From the NCBI GenBank assembly GCA_910585805.1, contig CAJUFB010000001.1, positions 95,050-159,049 of the forward strand: a stretch of DNA of 64,000 bases. The letters are read 5' to 3'. A program made the position numbers and the translations under genes. Below are positions 8,319 through 16,659 of the stretch, one piece after another (positions within the stretch are counted from its first letter, which is position 1; every line of letters begins with the position of its first letter). The stretch comes from an uncultured Acetatifactor sp. Its GTDB lineage: Bacteria > Bacillota > Clostridia > Lachnospirales > Lachnospiraceae. A model generated the notes under the pieces. The model saw only the letters and a list, made by a program, of their open reading frames with translations, had not been told where the DNA came from and did not search any database.

Positions 8319-8636
8319 TCATCTGTTCAGTATCATTCTTACTGCTTCCTTTAATGTATCACTGAAATCAGCCAGATCATCGAAAGTAATGACTTTCAGT
8401 CTGATGAGATCCGCAATATCAAAAAATGCGCTTGATTTGTTCATCTCGATCGTGACGCCCGGATGCTTTCTGTCTCTCTTGATCCTCTGCTCCAGCTTCC
8501 AGAACCTGTCTGAAGGATTGCCTTTGTTCGAACTCAGCAGCGCTATATACTCCTTATTCAGGCAATCCATATAGTTTTCCTGCCAATCAGCTATTTTTTC
8601 TCTATAAAGCTTCCAGTCACTTTTTGATATGTCCAT
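8319..8636 (-). CDS. Hypothetical protein coupled to the MATE transporter
   Basis: 105 residues, soluble, highly charged. The start is ATG 8634-8636 (MDISKSDWKLYREKI), eight bases after GGAGG. Its TGA overlaps an ATG of the MATE gene. The sequence reads as a helical protein with DCLNKEYIALLS, KLEQRIKRDRKHPGV and a C-terminal FDDLADFSDTLKEAVRMIL. I recall similar small proteins beside MATE genes in Clostridia, sometimes labelled multidrug transporter by neighbourhood, but no function is established. It may be a regulator or a stability factor; that is inference from coupling only. Confidence 0.7.
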   Translation of the reverse strand: MDISKSDWKLYREKIADWQENYMDCLNKEYIALLSSNKGNPSDRFWKLEQRIKRDRKHPGVTIEMNKSSAFFDIADLIRLKVITFDDLADFSDTLKEAVRMILNR

Positions 8637-8935
8637 TTTAACAGCCTCCATATTCTTCTGATATCCTCCCGGAATCTCTTTCCAATCATCATGTTTTCCA
8701 GAAGGCGCTTTTGCCGACTATCCCGCTTTCAAGATACCTTCGGTCCAATGCCAGCTACATATAAGCACGCCAAACACTTTTGCTCTGCCTCAAAACGAAT
8801 CCTCTCTCCGGTACCACGCCTGTCCGGTGAAACGATAAACTCCTGAATATACGCTTTCTTTTTTTCCAGAAAAATCCTCCGCGAAATGGCTGGAAACATA
8901 TAGAAATCCTGAGCAAAACCTGATATTCCATAAAA

Positions 8936-9036
8936 AGAGACTGTCAGAAACAACATCCGCACACAATACATAACTGTGAATCCGAAAACATCACATGAAA
9001 TATGATCGGCACGAAAACGATTATCTGACAGCCTCT
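8936..9036. mobile_element. MITE-like element with 13-bp terminal inverted repeats
   Basis: AGAGACTGTCAGA (8936-8948) and TCTGACAGCCTCT (9024-9036) are inverted repeats matching at 12 of 13 positions and bounding 101 bases with no plausible gene. It lies in the 448-base gap 8637-9084. Non-autonomous insertion elements have this form. No target duplication is evident and no second copy occurs in the window. A minus-strand frame of 108 codons overlaps it (8729-9055) but has no ribosome site or recognisable motif, so I do not call it. Confidence 0.5.
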
Positions 9037-9084
9037 TTCCGCTTTTATCTCTCACCCGGCTCCCGCCAGGCGGCGCCTCGCCTT

Positions 9085-9822
9085 TTACTCCAGCTTCAGC
9101 GTATGGGCCTTTTCTTCCTTTTTCACCTGAAGGCTGACGGAAGAAATATTCTCCGCCATATCCCCCTCCACTTCGATCACCAGAATGGCATCGGCCTTCT
9201 CTCCTGCCGCTACCGTCCCCTCATAGGTGGAAAGATCGTTCAGCGCCATGACGGTAAGCGCCCTCCTGGTATAAGTCTCGTTCACCGTGACATTGAATAT
9301 GGCCCCGGAGCCCAATATGTCTATATTCTGCTCCTGCTCACCGGTATTGGCAATTGAAAAATGCAGCACCAGAAGTTTCTTTCCCCGGGAAGCATTCAGC
9401 GAGAAAAACTCCCCTTCCTCGGGATAATTGTCATAAATCCCCCGTTCCGTAAATGCCACTTCCACCCCTTCCGGCAGACCTGCCACTTCCTCCAGCGTAT
9501 AAGAAGGAACTGCTGCCTGCTCCTCTTTTCCCGTGGAATTGACTACAGGTGTGTCATCCACCGGCGGCATGCCGGAGGGTTCTTCCGGCTCCTGAGTCTC
9601 CGCGGCGTTTTCCGGCGCATAATCCGCATCCAAAACGGTCAGATCCATCAGTCGGCTTCTGTGATTGATATCGTATTTCATCATCGTCACAGCTACATAT
9701 TCCCCGATTGTCTGTATTTCCTCTCCGCTCAGATCCGGAATCTGGTTTTCCGCGCATCCCGTCAAACTGACCATAAGCAACGCTGCTGCCGTTATCATTG
9801 AAAATCTTCTTTTACCTGTCAT
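9085..9822 (-). CDS. Lipoprotein with C-terminal DUF4352-like beta-sandwich domain
   Basis: 245 residues. Residues 1-23 form a lipoprotein signal (KRRFSMITAAALLMVSLTGC), with the lipidated Cys at 23. A short helical region and a low-complexity acidic linker (QEPEEPSGMPPVDDT) lead to a C-terminal domain of about 110 residues with alternating strands: KLLVLHFSIANTGEQEQNI, then ALTVMALNDLSTYEG and AGEKADAILVIEVEGDM. This is the pattern of DUF4352-type immunoglobulin-like extracytoplasmic domains. The ribosome site is GTGAGG about ten bases before the ATG. It follows hflX on the same strand by about 155 bases. The role is unknown, probably a surface-exposed binding or chaperone-like domain. Confidence 0.72.
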   Translation of the reverse strand: MTGKRRFSMITAAALLMVSLTGCAENQIPDLSGEEIQTIGEYVAVTMMKYDINHRSRLMDLTVLDADYAPENAAETQEPEEPSGMPPVDDTPVVNSTGKEEQAAVPSYTLEEVAGLPEGVEVAFTERGIYDNYPEEGEFFSLNASRGKKLLVLHFSIANTGEQEQNIDILGSGAIFNVTVNETYTRRALTVMALNDLSTYEGTVAAGEKADAILVIEVEGDMAENISSVSLQVKKEEKAHTLKLE

Positions 9823-9978
9823 TTTGCTAATTCCTCACCTGTTTTGTGATCCGGCGTCCCTTCAGGCACAGAAACCGGACTGACTGTACTGATCGGGAAA
9901 CCCCTTTCCATATCATACACCAATTTTCCTTTCCCGGCAAGCCCAAAAACTTTCCTTCCTGTTTTTAAACACAAACTT

Positions 9979-11292
9979 TTACATACAATATTTCTCAGCG
10001 TCTCCCTTATGGCATCTCACCCGCATCCATACGCCCTCTTCCCGGTATTCCTGCGCCAGGACGGTTGCGTTTTCCATAAAATAGGATACCACGTTCCCCC
10101 TGTCATAGGGAACCGTAAATTCCCTCTCCACCCTGTCCGCATAGACGCACTCCGCGATCATCCCTGCAAGCTCCTCAATGCCGCAGTCCAGGGACGCCGC
10201 CATGTAAATCTGCCTGTCCTTTTTCCTGGGCAGATCCTGCATCCGGCTTTTATCCGCCTTATTGTAGGCCACGATCCTGGGAATATCCCCGGCTTCCAGG
10301 CTTTTCAACGTCTCCTCCGTCACTTCCATCTGCTGTTTATAATGCTCGTCGGAAAAATCCACCACATGGACGATCAGGTCCGCACACCGGACTTCCTCCA
10401 GCGTGGAACGGAACGCCTTCACCAGCCCATGAGGCAGCTTGTCGATGAAGCCTACCGTATCTGCCAGAAAGAAAGGCCTGTTGTCGGCAGCGGCTACCTT
10501 TTCCGCGCCACCGCCGTCGGGACAGATGCACCGCACATTTGTATCCAGTGTGGCAAAGAGCATATCCTTTTCCAGTACGATCTTCTCTTTATTCTCTCCA
10601 TACTTCGCCAGCATATGGTTCATAATGGTGGACTTCCCGGCGTTGGTATAGCCTACCAGAGCCACCTTGGGAATCCTGGACTGATTGCGCTTCTTCCGCA
10701 TGGTTTCCCTTGTCCTGGAGACCTCTTCCAGTTCCTTCTTCAATTCCGATATCCGATGTTCGATTTTGCGCCTGTCCAGTTCCAGCTTTGTCTCGCCCGC
10801 GCCTCTGTTGCTCACGCTGCCCCTGCCGCCTGCCGCGCCTCCGCTGCCGCCCTGACGGCTTAAATTCTCCCGCATTCCCACCAGCCTGGGCAGAATGTAC
10901 TGGAGCCTGGCGGTCTCCACCTGGAGCTTTGCCTCCCTGGTCCTGGCCCGCAGCGCGAAAATATCCAGGATCAGATTGGTCCTGTCCAGTACCGGCAGCT
11001 TCAGCTCCCGCCCCAGATTACGCATCTGAGACGGAGTAAGCGCATTGTCAAAAATCACCTCTTCCGCTTCACACTGCAGCGCATATTCCCGTACTTCTTC
11101 CACCTTCCCGGTTCCGATATAAAAAGCATTGTTAACCTGCTCCATGCGTTGGGTTATGATGCCGCTGACCTGCTTCCCCGCCGCTTCCGCCAGACTCTTC
11201 AGTTCATCCATGGAATGCTCGAAATCCGATTCCTCACCTGTGTCCAGTCCTACCAGCAGTGCTTTTGTATCAAAAATTTCCTCATCTTTCAT
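9979..11292 (-). CDS. hflX: GTPase HflX
   Basis: 437 residues. The start is ATG 11290-11292 (MKDEEIFDTKALLVGLD), seven bases after AGGAG; the longer frame adds 22 residues without a ribosome site. The N-terminal HflX domain has FYIGTGKVEEV and VIFDNALTPSQMRNLGREL, followed by DRTNLILDIFALRARTREAKLQVE. A Gly-rich linker (RQGGSGGAAGGRGS) and a coiled coil precede the GTPase domain with G1 GYTNAGKST near residue 214, G3 DTVGFIDKLP and G4 NKAD. HflX binds the large ribosomal subunit and rescues or splits stalled ribosomes under stress. It follows the histidine kinase gene by 75 bases and may share its transcript. Confidence 0.95.
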   Translation of the reverse strand: MKDEEIFDTKALLVGLDTGEESDFEHSMDELKSLAEAAGKQVSGIITQRMEQVNNAFYIGTGKVEEVREYALQCEAEEVIFDNALTPSQMRNLGRELKLPVLDRTNLILDIFALRARTREAKLQVETARLQYILPRLVGMRENLSRQGGSGGAAGGRGSVSNRGAGETKLELDRRKIEHRISELKKELEEVSRTRETMRKKRNQSRIPKVALVGYTNAGKSTIMNHMLAKYGENKEKIVLEKDMLFATLDTNVRCICPDGGGAEKVAAADNRPFFLADTVGFIDKLPHGLVKAFRSTLEEVRCADLIVHVVDFSDEHYKQQMEVTEETLKSLEAGDIPRIVAYNKADKSRMQDLPRKKDRQIYMAASLDCGIEELAGMIAECVYADRVEREFTVPYDRGNVVSYFMENATVLAQEYREEGVWMRVRCHKGDAEKYCM

Positions 11293-11367
11293 ATATACTC
11301 TCCTGTTTTGCTGCCGCAAATACCCCTCAGTGCCGTGTGCCTCTTTCCCCCGCGGCATTGGCTCCGC

Positions 11368-12900
11368 TTATGCCTTCTCCAGTTCAAACCAGAACAGCAC
11401 CCCGTTGGTGTAATTTTCCACACCGTATTTCCGGTTCATGGATTCCATGATCGCCTTCACAATAGACAGCCCCACGCCGCTTCCGCCGTACTCCCTGGTA
11501 CGCGCTTTATCCACTTTATAGAATTTTTCCCACAGATGAGAAATAGACTCCTCCGGAATGGGAATGCCAGTATTGAATACGTCCACCTTCACACTTTCCG
11601 CTTCCTGGTTCAGCTTCACGATAATCTTCTTCTCCCCGCCGCAGTGATTCACCGCATTGGAAAAATAATTCATGAAGACCTCCTCCACCTTATATTCGTC
11701 TCCCCAGACATAGATCGGCTCATACTCTTCCATCCGTACCTCAATCCCGTTCTGCTTCGTCAGGATTCCTGCCGACTGGACGTAATTTCTCACCAGGGCA
11801 GTCAGGTCAAATCGCTCCATATTTACCACATCGTTCCCGAATTCCAGCTGGTTCAGGGTCAAAAGCTTCTGCACCATCTGGTTCATCTTGGACGCCTCGT
11901 CCATGATCACTTCACAGTAGAATCTCTGGCTCTCCGGATCATCATTGATCCCCTCGGAAAGCCCTTCCGCATACCCCTGAATCAGCGCAATGGGTGTCTT
12001 CAGCTCATGGGAAACATTGGCCAGGAACTCCTTGCGCATCTCGTCAATCTCATCCTTCTTCTCAATATCCTTCTGCAATTCGTTATTGGCAGTCTTCAGT
12101 TCGGAAATGGAGCGTTCCAAAGACGCGGACAGCTCGTTGATATTTTCTCCCAGCAGATCGATCTCATTGTGGGCTCCTCCAGCATACTTGGCCTCAAAGT
12201 CAAGATGAACCATTTTTTCCGATATCCTGTTCAACTCCAGGATGGGGTTCGTGATCTTCCCGGCTATAAACCATGTGATCACACCGCCCGCCATAGTCGC
12301 CAGCGCACCGATGTATGCCAGAAAACGGTTGGCAACCTTCACGCTTTCCCGGATACTTTCCACCGGCGTGCGCATGATAAAGGAAATACCGGAATTCAGC
12401 CTTCCGTACATCTCCAGATATTCGTCGTCACCGACACGCACCTCCTGGACTACATATCCGTCGTCTTCCCGGATCACCTTCACCGTCTCGGTGAGGATGC
12501 CGAACAGGTACGCCATCAACCGCTTTTCCAGTTCCTCACCGCCGTTCACCGAAACATACCTCACCTGAGAATTCATGTCCATAACATATATCGTAATGTT
12601 ATATACGCTGCAGATATCGTCCAGTTCTTCCTTGAACTCGTTGGTATTGTAAGTGTCGCTGTTGGCCGCCTGGCGAATGGACCCGTAAGCGGCCAGGATC
12701 ACATCTGTCTTGCTTTGGATATAATACTCCTCCAGAAACATACTGTTGATAAACCAGCATAAAAAAACGGTAGCTATCATCAACCCGATAAAGATCAGCG
12801 CGAACTGCCGCCTGATCGAATGCTTCATGCCAAAAAACTGCTGCGCGTATCCCCTTGCCTCCGGCTTATGACCGCCTGCCCTGCGCCATGGACCTGTCAT
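11368..12900 (-). CDS. Sensor histidine kinase
   Basis: 510 residues. The start ATG overlaps the response regulator stop (ATGA at 12897-12900), with GGAG eight bases upstream inside that gene. Layout: membrane segment at about 33-52, an extracytoplasmic domain to about 190, a second segment at 194-214, HAMP to about 266, then a short coiled coil. HisKA has phospho-acceptor His298 in NVSHELKTPIALIQGYAEG, and the HATPase has NYFSNAVNHC (N box), VFNTGIPIPEE (G1) and YGGSGVGLSIVKAI (G2). It is a complete OmpR-class partner kinase. The sensor domain (IYVMDMNSQVRYVSVNGGEE) looks PAS/dCache-like; the signal is unknown. Confidence 0.92.
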   Translation of the reverse strand: MTGPWRRAGGHKPEARGYAQQFFGMKHSIRRQFALIFIGLMIATVFLCWFINSMFLEEYYIQSKTDVILAAYGSIRQAANSDTYNTNEFKEELDDICSVYNITIYVMDMNSQVRYVSVNGGEELEKRLMAYLFGILTETVKVIREDDGYVVQEVRVGDDEYLEMYGRLNSGISFIMRTPVESIRESVKVANRFLAYIGALATMAGGVITWFIAGKITNPILELNRISEKMVHLDFEAKYAGGAHNEIDLLGENINELSASLERSISELKTANNELQKDIEKKDEIDEMRKEFLANVSHELKTPIALIQGYAEGLSEGINDDPESQRFYCEVIMDEASKMNQMVQKLLTLNQLEFGNDVVNMERFDLTALVRNYVQSAGILTKQNGIEVRMEEYEPIYVWGDEYKVEEVFMNYFSNAVNHCGGEKKIIVKLNQEAESVKVDVFNTGIPIPEESISHLWEKFYKVDKARTREYGGSGVGLSIVKAIMESMNRKYGVENYTNGVLFWFELEKA

Positions 12901-13583
12901 TGTTTGTTCTCCTCGTCCAGTTTGTAGCCCATACCCCAGATCGTCCGGATCAGTTCCCCCTTCTTCCCCATCTTGCTGCGCAGTTTTTTCACATGGGTGT
13001 CAATGGTACGGGCATCGCCGAAATAATCATAGTTCCACACATGGTTCAATATCTTCTCCCGAGAGAGGGCAATTCCCTTATTTTCCATAAAATAGGCCAG
13101 AAGCTCGAATTCCTTGAAACTGAGTTCCACGGACTCACCGTCAATCATGACCTGATGGGCTGCCTTGTCCAGGCTGATGCCGCCGCAGCTTAAAACTTCT
13201 TCTCTGGCAGCCTGGTTGGTGCGCCGCAATATGGCTTCTATCCGCGCCACCAGTATCTTGGGACTGAAGGGTTTCGCGATATATTCATCCACCCCCAGCT
13301 GAAACCCCTGAAGCTCATCCCTCTCGTCCGCCCTTGCAGTCAGCATGATAATGGGAACCTTGGAATAAGCCCGAATCTCCCTGCACACCTGCCATCCGTC
13401 CATCTTTGGCATCATTACGTCCAGGACTACAAGAGAGATGTCCTTTTGGGCAAAGAAAACCTCCATGGCCTCCTCCCCGTCCCCGGCTTCCAGTACCTCG
13501 TAATTATTTTTCACCAGGAAATCTCGTACCAGCTTACGCATCCTGCCCTCGTCGTCTACTACCAGTATCTTCAGTCTGTCCAT
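12897..13583 (-). CDS. OmpR/PhoB family response regulator
   Basis: 228 residues. The receiver domain has the acidic pair Asp10-Asp11, phospho-acceptor Asp55 in LVVLDVMMPKMDGW, Thr in IIMLTARAD and Lys in YIAKPFSP. The C-terminal winged helix has ELSFKEFELLAYFMENKG and YDYFGDARTIDTHVKKLRSKM, the OmpR DNA-recognition helix. It is coupled to the kinase gene by a 4-base overlap. A promoter with TTGCAG and TATAAA boxes lies at 13635-13662, inside the gap and overlapping the end of the preceding gene region. The pair resembles ResDE/VanRS-type systems; targets are not visible. Confidence 0.94.
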   Translation of the reverse strand: MDRLKILVVDDEGRMRKLVRDFLVKNNYEVLEAGDGEEAMEVFFAQKDISLVVLDVMMPKMDGWQVCREIRAYSKVPIIMLTARADERDELQGFQLGVDEYIAKPFSPKILVARIEAILRRTNQAAREEVLSCGGISLDKAAHQVMIDGESVELSFKEFELLAYFMENKGIALSREKILNHVWNYDYFGDARTIDTHVKKLRSKMGKKGELIRTIWGMGYKLDEENKQ

Positions 13584-13634
13584 TTCTTACACGACCTTTC
13601 CTGTTTTTGTCTCTCTTTTCTTCCATGCCATTAT

Positions 13635-13662
13635 TTTATACCAAAGAACGGGCTTTCTGCAA
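13635..13662 (-). promoter_or_regulatory. Probable sigma-A promoter of the two-component operon
   Basis: On the minus strand TTGCAG (13657-13662), a 16-base spacer and TATAAA (13635-13640) precede the regulator ATG at 13583 by about 50 bases. Confidence 0.55.
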
Positions 13663-13664
13663 TA

Positions 13665-14240
13665 CTAATCCTGATTAATCTTCAGCTCCCGCTCTGTCTC
13701 ACGGATCACCTGTTCCCGCTCTGTCAGTTCCTGCTCCCAGGACGCATACTTGCTTGTCAGAGCCCTCTCGTAATTGATGACATTGGGCTGCTCGCTCACA
13801 TAAGAAATATAGAACATGGCAATGATGGCCCCCACCAACAGTACATTCAGTATGACAGAAAGGGTAAAGCGGTTCTTTTCCTTATCCCTGTCCTTCTTCC
13901 TGGACGGGACCACCCGCTCTCTGGCCGGAGCCGCATACTCACGCAATTCCCCGTCAAAAGTCATATAGAGCGGAATATCCATGATGCTTCCCGGCTCCAC
14001 CCCCGGCTGCGCCAACAGAAAATCCCGAAGCTTCTGCAGATAGCGAATCCCCACGGGCGTCCTGAACAGGCGCTCCTGGATCGTATGCTCATAGATATAA
14101 CGTATGCTATCCGGCAGGGAATAGTCCATGTGCGCCTCCAGATATTCTATTTTCTGCTCCTCCGCCCTTGCGAGCTGCGCGTCCTTCTCCGTATAGAAAA
14201 GATAGCCGCCTACAGACAATGTATTATTTTCTGAGTTCAT
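13665..14240 (-). CDS. Hypothetical single-pass membrane protein
   Basis: 191 residues. The start is ATG 14238-14240 (MNSENNTLSVGGYLFYTEKDA), eight bases after AGGAGG; a TTG one codon earlier is less well placed. The first 120 residues are soluble and helical. A basic stretch (RKKDRDKEKNR) precedes one membrane segment at about 127-147 (SVILNVLLVGAIIAMFYISY), and the rest is a short coiled coil (ASWEQELTEREQVIRETEREL). So it is a cytoplasmic domain anchored by a single helix with an extracytoplasmic coil. I do not recognise a family. It lies directly before the two-component promoter and has its own promoter upstream. Confidence 0.72.
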   Translation of the reverse strand: MNSENNTLSVGGYLFYTEKDAQLARAEEQKIEYLEAHMDYSLPDSIRYIYEHTIQERLFRTPVGIRYLQKLRDFLLAQPGVEPGSIMDIPLYMTFDGELREYAAPARERVVPSRKKDRDKEKNRFTLSVILNVLLVGAIIAMFYISYVSEQPNVINYERALTSKYASWEQELTEREQVIRETERELKINQD

Positions 14241-14326
14241 CAAAGCCGCCTCCTGTTTTGACGCAACCGTCTGGCAGGGACTCCCCTGTTTTCCATAAAT
14301 GCCGGTTACCTGATTCTGATATTCAC

Positions 14327-14355
14327 ATTATAACAATCAATGTCCAAAGTGTAAA
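14327..14355 (-). promoter_or_regulatory. Sigma-A promoter of the membrane protein gene
   Basis: On the minus strand TTTACA (14350-14355), a 17-base spacer and consensus TATAAT (14327-14332), about 87 bases before the ATG at 14240. Confidence 0.6.
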
Positions 14356-14494
14356 GCCCCTATCCATCAGCCGTATTTCGGATAAAAGCCCTGGCTTACT
14401 GCCGGAGGAACCCTGTGGCCGGAAACATGTCCTGAAAACAACGCTTTTTCCGCAAATAAAAAAGAATGCCAGTTAAATACACAGATAGAAAAAT

Positions 14495-14536
14495 AAAAAA
14501 AGCCCAGAAACCTCAACTTAATCAAGGCTTTCTGGA
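14495..14536 (-). terminator. Intrinsic terminator of the tRNA operon
   Basis: On the minus strand CCAGAAAGCCTTGA folds onto TTGAGGTTTCTGG with one bulge, followed by GCTTTTTTT. It lies just downstream of tRNA-Met. Confidence 0.8.
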
Positions 14537-14545
14537 CACTCAAAA

Positions 14546-14619
14546 TAGCGAGAGGGGGATTCGAACCCTCGACACTGCGGGTATGAACCGCATGCTCTAG
14601 CCAACTGAGCTATCTCGCC
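14546..14619 (-). tRNA. tRNA-Met (anticodon CAU)
   Basis: 74 bases on the minus strand. The acceptor stem GGCGAGA pairs with TCTCGCT (one G-U pair), discriminator A. The D arm is GCTCAGTTGGCTAGAGC. The anticodon arm TGCGG-TTCATAC-CCGCA gives CAU, and the T arm contains GGTTCGAATCC. The 3' CCA is not encoded. The features fit an elongator methionine tRNA; tRNA-Ile with a modified CAU cannot be excluded from sequence alone but the body resembles tRNA-Met. Confidence 0.92.
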
Positions 14620-14622
14620 ATA

Positions 14623-14695
14623 TGGAACCTATAGGGTTCGAACCTATGACCCTCTGCTTGTAAGGCAGATGCTCTCCCAGCTGAGCTAAGATTCC
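14623..14695 (-). tRNA. tRNA-Val (anticodon UAC)
   Basis: 73 bases on the minus strand, three bases upstream of tRNA-Met in the same transcript. Acceptor GGAATCT pairs with AGGTTCC (one T-G pair), discriminator A. The D arm is GCTCAGCTGGGAGAGC. The anticodon arm CTGCC-TTACAAG-CAGAG gives UAC, and the T arm has GGTTCGAACCC. CCA is not encoded. Confidence 0.94.
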
Positions 14696-14727
14696 ATTCC
14701 GTGGTCACTCACGCAACCGACTTTGTT

Positions 14728-14756
14728 AGTATACTATGGAAACGCTCATTTGTCAA
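14728..14756 (-). promoter_or_regulatory. Consensus sigma-A promoter of the tRNA-Val/tRNA-Met operon
   Basis: On the minus strand TTGACA (14751-14756), exactly 17 bases and TATACT (14728-14733), 33 bases before the tRNA-Val 5' end. This is the near-perfect type expected for stable RNA genes. Confidence 0.85.
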
Positions 14757-14774
14757 CAAATTTTTCTAAATTTT

Positions 14775-15575
14775 TCAAAAATTTATTGGGGCACCGCTTT
14801 CATCTCCCGACATAGACGGAATGTCATAAAAATATTGCACCCCTGACGCGAGGCGGAGAGACTTCACTTTCACATCATAAAGCCGTTCCAAAACGCCCGA
14901 CTGCAGGATCTCCTCCGGTGTACCGCATCTCGCGATCCGCCCCTCCTCAAGAGCGGCGATCCGGTCCGAAAGCTTCAGCGCCAGAAGAATGTCATGCAAA
15001 ACCAGAATAATCGCTTTTCCGTCTTCAGACAGACGTCTCATCATCTGAGCGAATTTCAGCTGCTGCCCGATATCCAGGTATGTGGTGGGCTCATCCATGA
15101 TAATGACCTCCGCCTGTTGCGCCAGCGCCATGGCAATGTAAACCTTCTGCCGCATTCCTCCTGACAGCTCGGACATCTGTCTGTGCCCAAATTCCGCGAT
15201 CCCCATCTGCTCCATGGCTGCTTTTGCAATCCTGTAATCCTCCGCCCCATACCTTCTGGGGTACCGCAGATAAGGAAAACGCCCATGCAGAACCATGCGT
15301 TCCGCCGATATGTCCGGTACGCTTTTCCCCTGGGGAAGATAGGCTATTTTCCTGGCAAGCGCTGCTCCGGTCATTTTTTTCAGCGAAATACCGTCAATCA
15401 CTACATCTCCCTCCCGGAACGGAAGGAAACCCAGAACCACACGCAGCAGGGTGCTCTTCCCGCTGCCGTTAGTACCAATGAGAGTGGTGACCTCTCCCCT
15501 GCAGGCCCGAAAGTCCACTCCTTGCAGGATCTGGCATTTTCCGTATCCCGCGGACACCTTTATTGTTTCAACCAT
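14775..15575 (-). CDS. FecE/BtuD-type ABC importer ATP-binding protein
   Basis: 266 residues from ATG 15573-15575 (MVETIKVSAGYG). An earlier in-frame ATG at 15626 would overlap the permease gene by 20 bases and add 17 residues not typical of the family. Walker A GTNGSGKST, Q-loop YLPQGKSV, signature LSGGMRQK, Walker B VIIMDEPTTYLDIGQQ and H-loop LVLHDI are intact. The TTYLD variant is characteristic of iron-siderophore, haem and cobalamin importers. It is the last gene of a binding protein-permease-ATPase operon (17611 down to 14775). Confidence 0.9.
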   Translation of the reverse strand: MVETIKVSAGYGKCQILQGVDFRACRGEVTTLIGTNGSGKSTLLRVVLGFLPFREGDVVIDGISLKKMTGAALARKIAYLPQGKSVPDISAERMVLHGRFPYLRYPRRYGAEDYRIAKAAMEQMGIAEFGHRQMSELSGGMRQKVYIAMALAQQAEVIIMDEPTTYLDIGQQLKFAQMMRRLSEDGKAIILVLHDILLALKLSDRIAALEEGRIARCGTPEEILQSGVLERLYDVKVKSLRLASGVQYFYDIPSMSGDESGAPINF

Positions 15576-15606
15576 AGTATCATTCCCAAAATATTCCTTT
15601 ACACAT

Positions 15607-16659
15607 CTAACTGTTGCCAAAACCATGACCGCCCTTGCTGCGCACCAGCAGAAATAAAAATACCGGTCCTCCGATCACTGACATCAAAATACCCACCGGC
15701 AGTTCGTAAGGCGCAAACAGCAGCCTGGAAGCCAGATCACATAAAGTAACGAAGCCTGCCCCCGACAAAGCGCACATGGGCAGAAGCTTCCCGCTCTCAT
15801 TCCCCGTAAACCTGCGGACAAAATGCGGCACGATCAGCCCCACAAAGCCCAAAAGCCCCGCAAAGCTCACAGCCGCCCCCGCCAGCAAAGCTGCCAGCAT
15901 CAAAAAGAGCATCCGGTACCGCCCCACCTTCAGCCCCACCCCCTGCGCAGTCTCATCCCCAAGAGTCAGCACATCCAGCTCATTGCACATGGTAAGCAAA
16001 AGAATCAGCCCCATGCCGATCAGCCCGGCGGCGGGAAGCAGTCGCGTAAAAGATACGGCCGAAAAACCGCCCACACGGAAATCAATACTCAGCATCGCCA
16101 GGTCTGTATTCAAAACCGTCAGTGACTCACAGACGGCATTCAGTATACTGTTCAATGCCACGCCGCTCAAAATAACCGTGGTTCTGGAAGCCTGAAACCG
16201 GCAGGAAAAAAGAAAGATCAGGAGAATACCTGCCAGGCTTCCCGCGAAAGCCGAAACGGAAACCCAAAAGCCGGATAAGACCCCCAGCCCGCAGCACAGT
16301 GTAACCCCCAGTCCGGCCCCCGCATTGACGCCGATGATCCCCGGGGAAGCCAGGCGGTTTGCCAGCACATTCTGCAGCACTGCTCCCGATACCGCCAGAC
16401 CTGCCCCTGCAAAAAGGGAGGCCAGCGTCCGGGGCAGTCTGGCATACAGCAGAATACTCCTGTTTACATTCCCTGCATCCCCCCGCAGAATGCCGGGAAG
16501 CTCCATGGGGGAAAAACGGATATTGCCAAGGCACAGGCTGAAAACGGCAGCCAGAATGCAGGCGGCGATCCCCCATCCAAGGCAATATCTCCGGCAACGC
16601 TTTCCGTTTTCATGGCGGCTCCTCCGAAAGCTTTTTCTGAAATCCCGTTCATTCCGCAT
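15607..16659 (-). CDS. FecCD-family ABC importer permease
   Basis: 350 residues with about ten hydrophobic helices, as in BtuC/FhuB. Hallmarks are LPRTLASLFAGAGLAVSGAVLQNVLANRLASPGIIGVNAGAGLG near the start and GLIVPHFVRRFTG toward the end (the coupling region). The start ATG overlaps the binding-protein stop by 11 bases and has GGAG seven bases upstream. It should form a homodimeric channel for a siderophore, haem or corrinoid. No biosynthesis or riboswitch sequence nearby narrows the ligand. Confidence 0.92.
   Translation of the reverse strand: MRNERDFRKSFRRSRHENGKRCRRYCLGWGIAACILAAVFSLCLGNIRFSPMELPGILRGDAGNVNRSILLYARLPRTLASLFAGAGLAVSGAVLQNVLANRLASPGIIGVNAGAGLGVTLCCGLGVLSGFWVSVSAFAGSLAGILLIFLFSCRFQASRTTVILSGVALNSILNAVCESLTVLNTDLAMLSIDFRVGGFSAVSFTRLLPAAGLIGMGLILLLTMCNELDVLTLGDETAQGVGLKVGRYRMLFLMLAALLAGAAVSFAGLLGFVGLIVPHFVRRFTGNESGKLLPMCALSGAGFVTLCDLASRLLFAPYELPVGILMSVIGGPVFLFLLVRSKGGHGFGNS

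Noticed and set aside
8729..9055. 108-codon minus-strand frame
   Set aside because: No ribosome site, no recognisable motif, and it overlaps the MITE-like element.
11149..12762. Long plus-strand open frame opposite hflX and the histidine kinase
   Set aside because: It mirrors two well-supported minus-strand genes, spans the gap between them, has no ribosome site and its translation resembles no family.
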